64,000 nucleotides of DNA from Eutypella sp. D-1 (Eukaryota > Ascomycota > Sordariomycetes > Xylariales > Diatrypaceae): NCBI GenBank assembly GCA_023313575.1, contig JAJTTP010000004.1, forward strand, positions 2,728,001 through 2,792,000. The letters run 5' to 3'. Below are positions 59,750-64,000 of this stretch, piece by piece. Each line of letters starts with the position of its first letter. Within the stretch, counting starts at the first letter, position 1. Position numbers and translations under genes: made by a program. The notes under the pieces are model-generated. The model did no database searches, was not told the DNA's origin, and worked only from the letters and a program-made list of their open reading frames with translations.

Positions 59750-60408
59750 GAAAGACGAGGCTGATGAAGGAATTTGCTCGGGTTTATCATCTGTTACTTT
59801 TTGATTCGGGATGTTACAAATGTACCTTCGCGCTGCATAACTTGAAGGGTTTCATAGTTGCTTAAACGTCTTGTTTCTCGTTGACAGTCATAACCTGTGC
59901 TTAATGTTGCTTGGCTATGTCTCGTGTGCTTGTCGATAAAGTCCCTATTTTGGCCGGTTGGGAGTATCTTCCCACCTACGGTGACAGACTTTATACCTTT
60001 TGCATTCAATCTCTCCCTTGTCGCAACCAGTGTGGGCCCTTCCGGGCCCACACTGGCCACCTATAAAGGGAACACCCGGGGATAGGTTGGGTAGATTCTT
60101 CTTCTTTCCCTTCCTTCCCCAGAGCCGTAGCAGGGCCCTCCCGGGCCCAAAATATACGTCTTTTTGGGTTACGACATCCCTACAATTCAGCAATCCTGGG
60201 AGACTGAACGAGAGGACAGGAAGAGAAGAAGGGAGAAGAAAAGAAAAAAGAGGAGCTAGTACTACACTGGCTCCCGAAGATAGACGTCGACGAGCCACGA
60301 GTGAAGAAGCTGGACCATCAGCAACTTATATTGTGAGAATCAAGCATTGGAATCTTAAGTGGTATAGCAATGGTTATTTTGTTGCATTTCCTTGGTTATA
60401 GACATTCC
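59750..60408. other. Intergenic region with two GC-rich hairpins
   Basis: About 660 bp between convergent genes. Two hairpins built on GGGCCC lie about 100 bp apart, a perfect 13-bp stem at 60,027-60,056 and a 6-bp stem at 60,133-60,148. Frames on both strands are shadows or low complexity (a polybasic stretch near 60,220-60,260). Confidence 0.5.
60027..60056. terminator. Perfect 13-bp inverted repeat (hairpin)
   Basis: Arms CCAGTGTGGGCCC and GGGCCCACACTGG separated by TTCC. It lies about 280 bp past the MADS-like stop and about 350 bp past the DUF3716 stop, between two converging genes. It could be a 3' structural element or a small transposon relic; calling it a terminator is only positional. 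Confidence 0.35.
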
Positions 60409-61683
60409 CTAATTGTAGACATCTTCGCCATCAAAAAACTGATCAAAGAACGCCGTCACGTGGTCCTCTTCCTCCTCTTCCTGCTCGCCCTGGTTAATAG
60501 TAGCAAAAGAACGTAAAACAACGGGTTCCTCCTCTTTCTCCCTCTCTGCTTCTTTTTCGTTATCGTCATCGTCGTCGCTAATATAGACGTATTCTTCTCC
60601 GAGGTCGCCCTCGTCTATCAAATGGCACCCGGCTAACACAAGATACATCTGGGCCTTAAGGTCCCGCCGATCCTCCAAGTCCATATACTGGTAATCATCT
60701 AGAATTTCTATTATACGTTAGACAATATTAATTAATAACTATTAATTAGGGTTACTTACTGTCATATGATGGGATACCGAAGCTTTTCAGCTTATAGGGC
60801 TTTGGTGCTTCTGCTTCTGCTGCTGTTGGCGCTTCTGCTGCTGGGAGGGCTATACATCGTTAAAAATGAACAGATATTATTATGGTGCCTATCATACGAA
60901 CCGCACTTGGCTGCTTGGCTGTTATATATACAGCCAGCACATGGGGAACCTGCGTTGCCCACACAGACATCCCACAGGTTTCTACTCTCCTGGCATCTTG
61001 TACATGGCTGGCGTTCGGGGCCAGATACTTGCAGCAGGGCTGCTTTCAGATTACGATTGGCGCCCGCGGCGCCTATAGGGAGGTTAAAATCCCCCCTTCT
61101 GGAACTACCCTCTTTATACTGAAGGGTTCTTTGAACAGGGAGATCCAGAAGGGGGGCCAGGGACGGAGCAGTCGGCTTAGTAGTATATCGCCGATAAGCA
61201 GACTTATAGGTAGCTTTTGTAACGAAACCGTCACCACTGGTCTTGATTTTAGATAACAAAGGGCGTAGAAGGGTAAATACTTAGATTGATCGCTGGCTAG
61301 CTAAAAGAGAGACTATCTAGATGGGAGTGATCCCATACCCTTTATATAGAAAAGGGGTCACCACCAAAGGCGCTGGATCGCCAAGACAAGGCCTTGGCGA
61401 GCCAATCTCCACGTGACTTCTGTTATCAGTGGATGGGTCTACCTTGGAATGAGTGGTTTGTAACAGCTTTAACAGCCTCCTAAGCTGTTAAGGCGACTAC
61501 TATGATCAGTGTTATTCTATAACTATCTGGAGAAAGGCAGAGCTTACCTTGAATTGCCGGGTCCGAGCCGGACTTCTTCGGTACCAGCTCCTTTCTTCTT
61601 TTCAAGGGGCGTGGGGGAGGCGAGGGAGAAGGGGAACTGGATGGGGAGGATGCAACATCGTATATATCGCGCTTAGAAGGCAT
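60409..61683 (-). CDS. DUF3716-type protein with a solo LTR in intron 1
   Basis: Proposed exons 61683-61548, 61072-60902, 60849-60760 and 60707-60409; 231 residues. Exon 1 encodes a Ser/Pro and basic start (MPSKRDIYDVASS...RPLKRRKE). Exon 2 carries the DUF3716 cysteine pattern: 'PCTRC', 'WDVCVGNAGSPCAGCIY', 'AAKC'. Exon 4 is strongly acidic (DDDDDNEKEAEREKEEE). Intron 1 (475 bp) holds a 248-bp LTR and one extra 5-bp target copy; without them it would be 222 bp. The acceptor CTATAG at 61,073 was chosen because it restores phase. The donor of intron 2 (GTTCGT at 60,901) is weak and chosen by phase; GTATGA four bases on gives a truncated product. Fungal DUF3716 proteins are of unknown function and often occur in transposon-rich regions. 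Confidence 0.68.
61218..61465 (+). repeat. Solo LTR, 248 bp, with GCTTT target duplication
   Basis: Starts TGTAACGAAACCGTCACC and ends GTGGTTTGTAACA. It is flanked by GCTTT at 61,213-61,217 and again at 61,466-61,470. Closely similar to 48,914-49,156. It lies antisense within the first intron of the DUF3716 gene. Confidence 0.92.
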
Positions 61684-61784
61684 TGTTGCTATTGATACTG
61701 CTGCTGCTGCTTATTTAATAAAATACGCCTAAAGAAAGAAGAAGAAGAGAAAGCTGAGATGAAAATAGATCTTTAAGGGTTAAT

Positions 61785-62001
61785 GCGAGATATCACGCTA
61801 GGCAGCACAGGGGTTAAATCCCATCCCATTAAGGTGTGATATATCACATCAGGCAGCATAGGGATCAGATATTAGCCTACCTAGGTGTGATACATCACAC
61901 CTAGGTAGGCCCGGGGGTTGGGAATTCTAGGCCAGTGTGATATATCACACTGGGCAACACGGGTATCGCATATCAAGATAATCTAACGTGATATATCACA
62001 C
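61785..62001. repeat. Array of five palindromes at 50-bp period
   Basis: Five inverted repeats with the core GTGTGATATATCACAC are centred near 61,791, 61,841, 61,892, 61,942 and 61,994, that is every 50-52 bp. The third (61,876-61,909) has 16-bp arms CCTACCTAGGTGTGAT around AC. The fourth (61,932-61,953) is a perfect 22-bp palindrome. The outer two are degenerate. Spacers share GGCAGCA/GGGCAACA-type words, so the unit is a 50-bp minisatellite built around a palindrome. It lies 100-320 bp upstream of the DUF3716 start codon and could be a cluster of dimeric regulator sites or a cruciform-forming repeat. Confidence 0.88.
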
Positions 62002-62098
62002 TTAGCCAACGCCCCCCTTTCCTAAGCTAAGATTCTATACATTTTAAGAACAGAAATTATCAGCGTCGTCACTTTCGAATGGCTTTTCGCCCTCTTCT

Positions 62099-62857
62099 TC
62101 AGTGCCACCCATATTTCTGGAGGAAAACACTCTGGCCACGCTCCAATATATATGGGGCATCATATGCATTGGTCCGATTTAAACCCATTTTCGTCATCCC
62201 GTCCTTATAAAGCTTGCAAGCGTATGATATTATATTAACAGAGGCATCACCAGCCTCATGTGTGCCCTTATGATATCCTCCTTTAAGGGTTGCTTCTCTT
62301 GTTGGCTCGTCGCGGCGAACAGAGGGATGTAAGATCAAGGAAAAATACAGCATTTCTGGGCGGTAACTCGAAGATTTTCTTCCCTAAAACAATATAATCA
62401 TTCCTCTTCCTCTCCCTCTGGAAGGCATCGCCGTCGTAGATATATCGACCTTTCTCGTGGCGAAGAACCGTCGGAGGAAAATTCTCGGAGATGTGCATCG
62501 ACATAATCAAGATCAAGCGGTCGGGAATGCGTCAACTTCTAGGCCAGGGTTTGCTTCTGGGTTCTAAAGAATACACCGTCAGCGAGTCGAAACACGCACG
62601 TCGCATAATTGGATTAAGCAGGCCAGCCCGAAGATCGTATCGCAATTTATAAGTGAGACGGATACGCTCCTCCTCGGACAGCATATCCTGATGATCGATA
62701 GGAAGCTCAAAATTCTCATTAGAAGTACGGTGCTGCTCTATAAACTGGACGGGCGCGTGATCACTAATAATAAGGACGACGTCGTCTGCTGATACTGCCA
62801 TTTTGTTCGCTGGTCGGATATCTTGCTTTGCTTGATTTTTATGGTGATAATAGATAC
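62099..62857 (-). pseudogene. Decayed gene of unknown family (one stop, one frameshift)
   Basis: Starting at MAVSADDVVLIISDHAPVQF (62,803), with an upstream in-frame Met possible, the minus strand is open to a TGA at 62,532-62,534, continues in the same frame ('RIPDRLILIMSMHISENFPP...YIVLGKKIF') to about 62,370, then shifts frame near 62,365 and continues ('RPEMLYFSLILHPSVRRDEP...YILERGQSVFLQKYGWH') to 62,099. The pieces have uniform protein-like composition and abut without intron signals. The TGA could derive from CGA by a RIP-type change. No known family recognised. Confidence 0.5.
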
Positions 62858-62897
62858 CTAGGTATCGATTAAAATGTTGTCGATGGTAGGATCTCAA

Positions 62898-64000
62898 CGT
62901 AGGAAGTGGCCACGAAATGGTAGTTCAGTTAAGGGGTGAGTGTCTTGGCCCCCGACTAATTACCCTCCATGGCAGGTATTAAGTGGGGTGGTACAGTTCA
63001 TTAATCATACTCACTGAGTACCTAGGTACTCATTCAGTACTCGTTAAGGAATCGCAGCAAATAGTATGGTAAATATAGGATCAGTACTCCATATGTGCTC
63101 ACTGAGTAGGGTCGTTTTGGTAGGAATACTCGAGGAGTACTTAATGAGTATATGCCAGCTACAGGTCAGGCTATATTCCTAAGTAGGTCCTATCTGCCCG
63201 TACAGGCCTATCTACCTAAGTATACAGCCAGTACGGCCCAGCCAGTACGGCCCAGCCAGTACGGCCCAGCCAGTACGGCCCAGCCAGTACAGGACCTAAT
63301 ACCTTAACAATACCTACCGCCACAGGGCTGCGCCATACGCTAGCCTTAGCGGTCCTACTGCCCCATTAAAACCACCCCTCGACTGAACTACTGTCCCCTA
63401 ATGAAACTGTAACTTCCAAGGTTACTACCAAGCCATCTGGGTACATAGTTCTAGAGGTCTTTTTTATCTGTCACTTTCACACGCCACAATTTGTAAAGAT
63501 ATGGAACTCTCTAAAGAAATAAATCAACTACTACCTATTTAATAAGCGATTCATATCTAATGAGCCTTGCGCATGAAATTCCTGGAAGTCGTATACAAGG
63601 GCGGGCTATTTTAGTCTCCTTGTCCGCCGGTTAACTAATGCTGCGACGGAGTCCGTGTCAGTCGCGGGGCGTCGCTTTATGGCATATGTTCCTTAGCACG
63701 GACGAGCTCCAGCAGTTGTTATATATTAGTTATACCAGGTCTTGACCTTATATTATTGTAGCAAGCGGTATAGCTTGCATACTTGATTCAAGCCATGCAC
63801 GCTTATCAATGTCAGACTTGCCACTATGTCTACACAAGATGTCAAAGCAGCATGGGGGGTCATTCGCTGTCTTTACCCTTCATAGCTGAGAGAGTTTGTG
63901 ACGTTGCCTCGTATTAACGCGGCTAATACTACTACCCCGGGACGGCATCAAGCTCAACGGCCAAATTGGCAGGGAGATGCACGAATAGCGGCCCATATCA
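62898..64000. other. Gene-free right end with simple repeats
   Basis: About 1.1 kb without supported coding sequence. At 63,000-63,150 there are many GTACT/AGTAC words and GAGTAC-GTACTC inverted pairs. A 14-bp minisatellite lies at 63,227-63,293. The remainder has ordinary composition and nothing recognisable. Confidence 0.5.
63227..63293. repeat. 14-bp minisatellite, about 4.7 units
   Basis: GCCAGTACGGCCCA is repeated perfectly four times from 63,227 to 63,282, with a fifth partial unit. A young tandem array with no variation between the full units. Confidence 0.93.

Noticed and set aside
48914..61465. A 12.3-kb composite element flanked by direct LTRs carrying the APH, orphan, ferric reductase and MADS-like genes
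   Set aside because: Each LTR has its own complete and different target duplication (GAGGG and GCTTT), so they are independent solo LTRs rather than ends of one element.

Overview
The window looks like a chromosome arm segment of a filamentous ascomycete (Pezizomycotina). The evidence is short spliceosomal introns of about 47-120 bp with GTAAGT/GTATGT-type donors and CTAAC-like branch sites, fungal-only families (Zn2Cys6 regulator, DUF3435, NACHT-WD40 NLR, DUF3716), and extreme AT-rich blocks in which nearly every CpA/TpG has become TpA. That is the signature of repeat-induced point mutation (RIP). The species cannot be named from the sequence alone. All gene models were assembled by eye from open frames, splice signals and phase arithmetic.

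Layout. 1-17,960 is one RIP-ruined block of nested LTR retrotransposons: a Ty1/copia relic (gag on the left, RT on the right) split by a complete 6.66-kb Ty3/gypsy element (LTRs 2992-3390 and 9254-9654), then a minus-strand gypsy relic that itself carries a solo LTR (14728-15034) with a target-site duplication. 17,997-24,787 is a three-gene island: a four-exon laccase (-), a secreted SMP-30-like beta-propeller (+) sharing its promoter, and a Zn2Cys6 regulator (-), resembling a small metabolic or secretory cluster. 25,480-28,415 is a second RIP-ruined block with a copia-type protease relic.

28,907-40,448 is the most striking part: two same-strand DUF3435 genes (the family of Starship 'captain' tyrosine recombinases), with identical intron layout, bracket a complete NACHT-WD40 NLR whose seven WD40 repeats are almost identical except at a few exposed positions. 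This is the composition expected of Starship giant-transposon ends and cargo. A cytochrome P450 with local damage (41,464-43,211) follows, then a conserved, probably core, cytochrome b561-like membrane gene (44,442-47,085).

From 48.8 kb to the end the window is accessory again: solo LTRs of one family (two with perfect 5-bp target duplications, one nested in an older copy), an aminoglycoside phosphotransferase-like kinase, two orphan proteins, a ferric-reductase-like gene with a homopolymer frameshift, a small MADS-box-like gene, a DUF3716 gene with a solo LTR inside its first intron and a 50-bp-periodic array of palindromes in its upstream region, a decayed gene, and minisatellites.

The best candidates for something undescribed are the captain-NLR-captain arrangement and the palindrome array at 61.79-62.00 kb.
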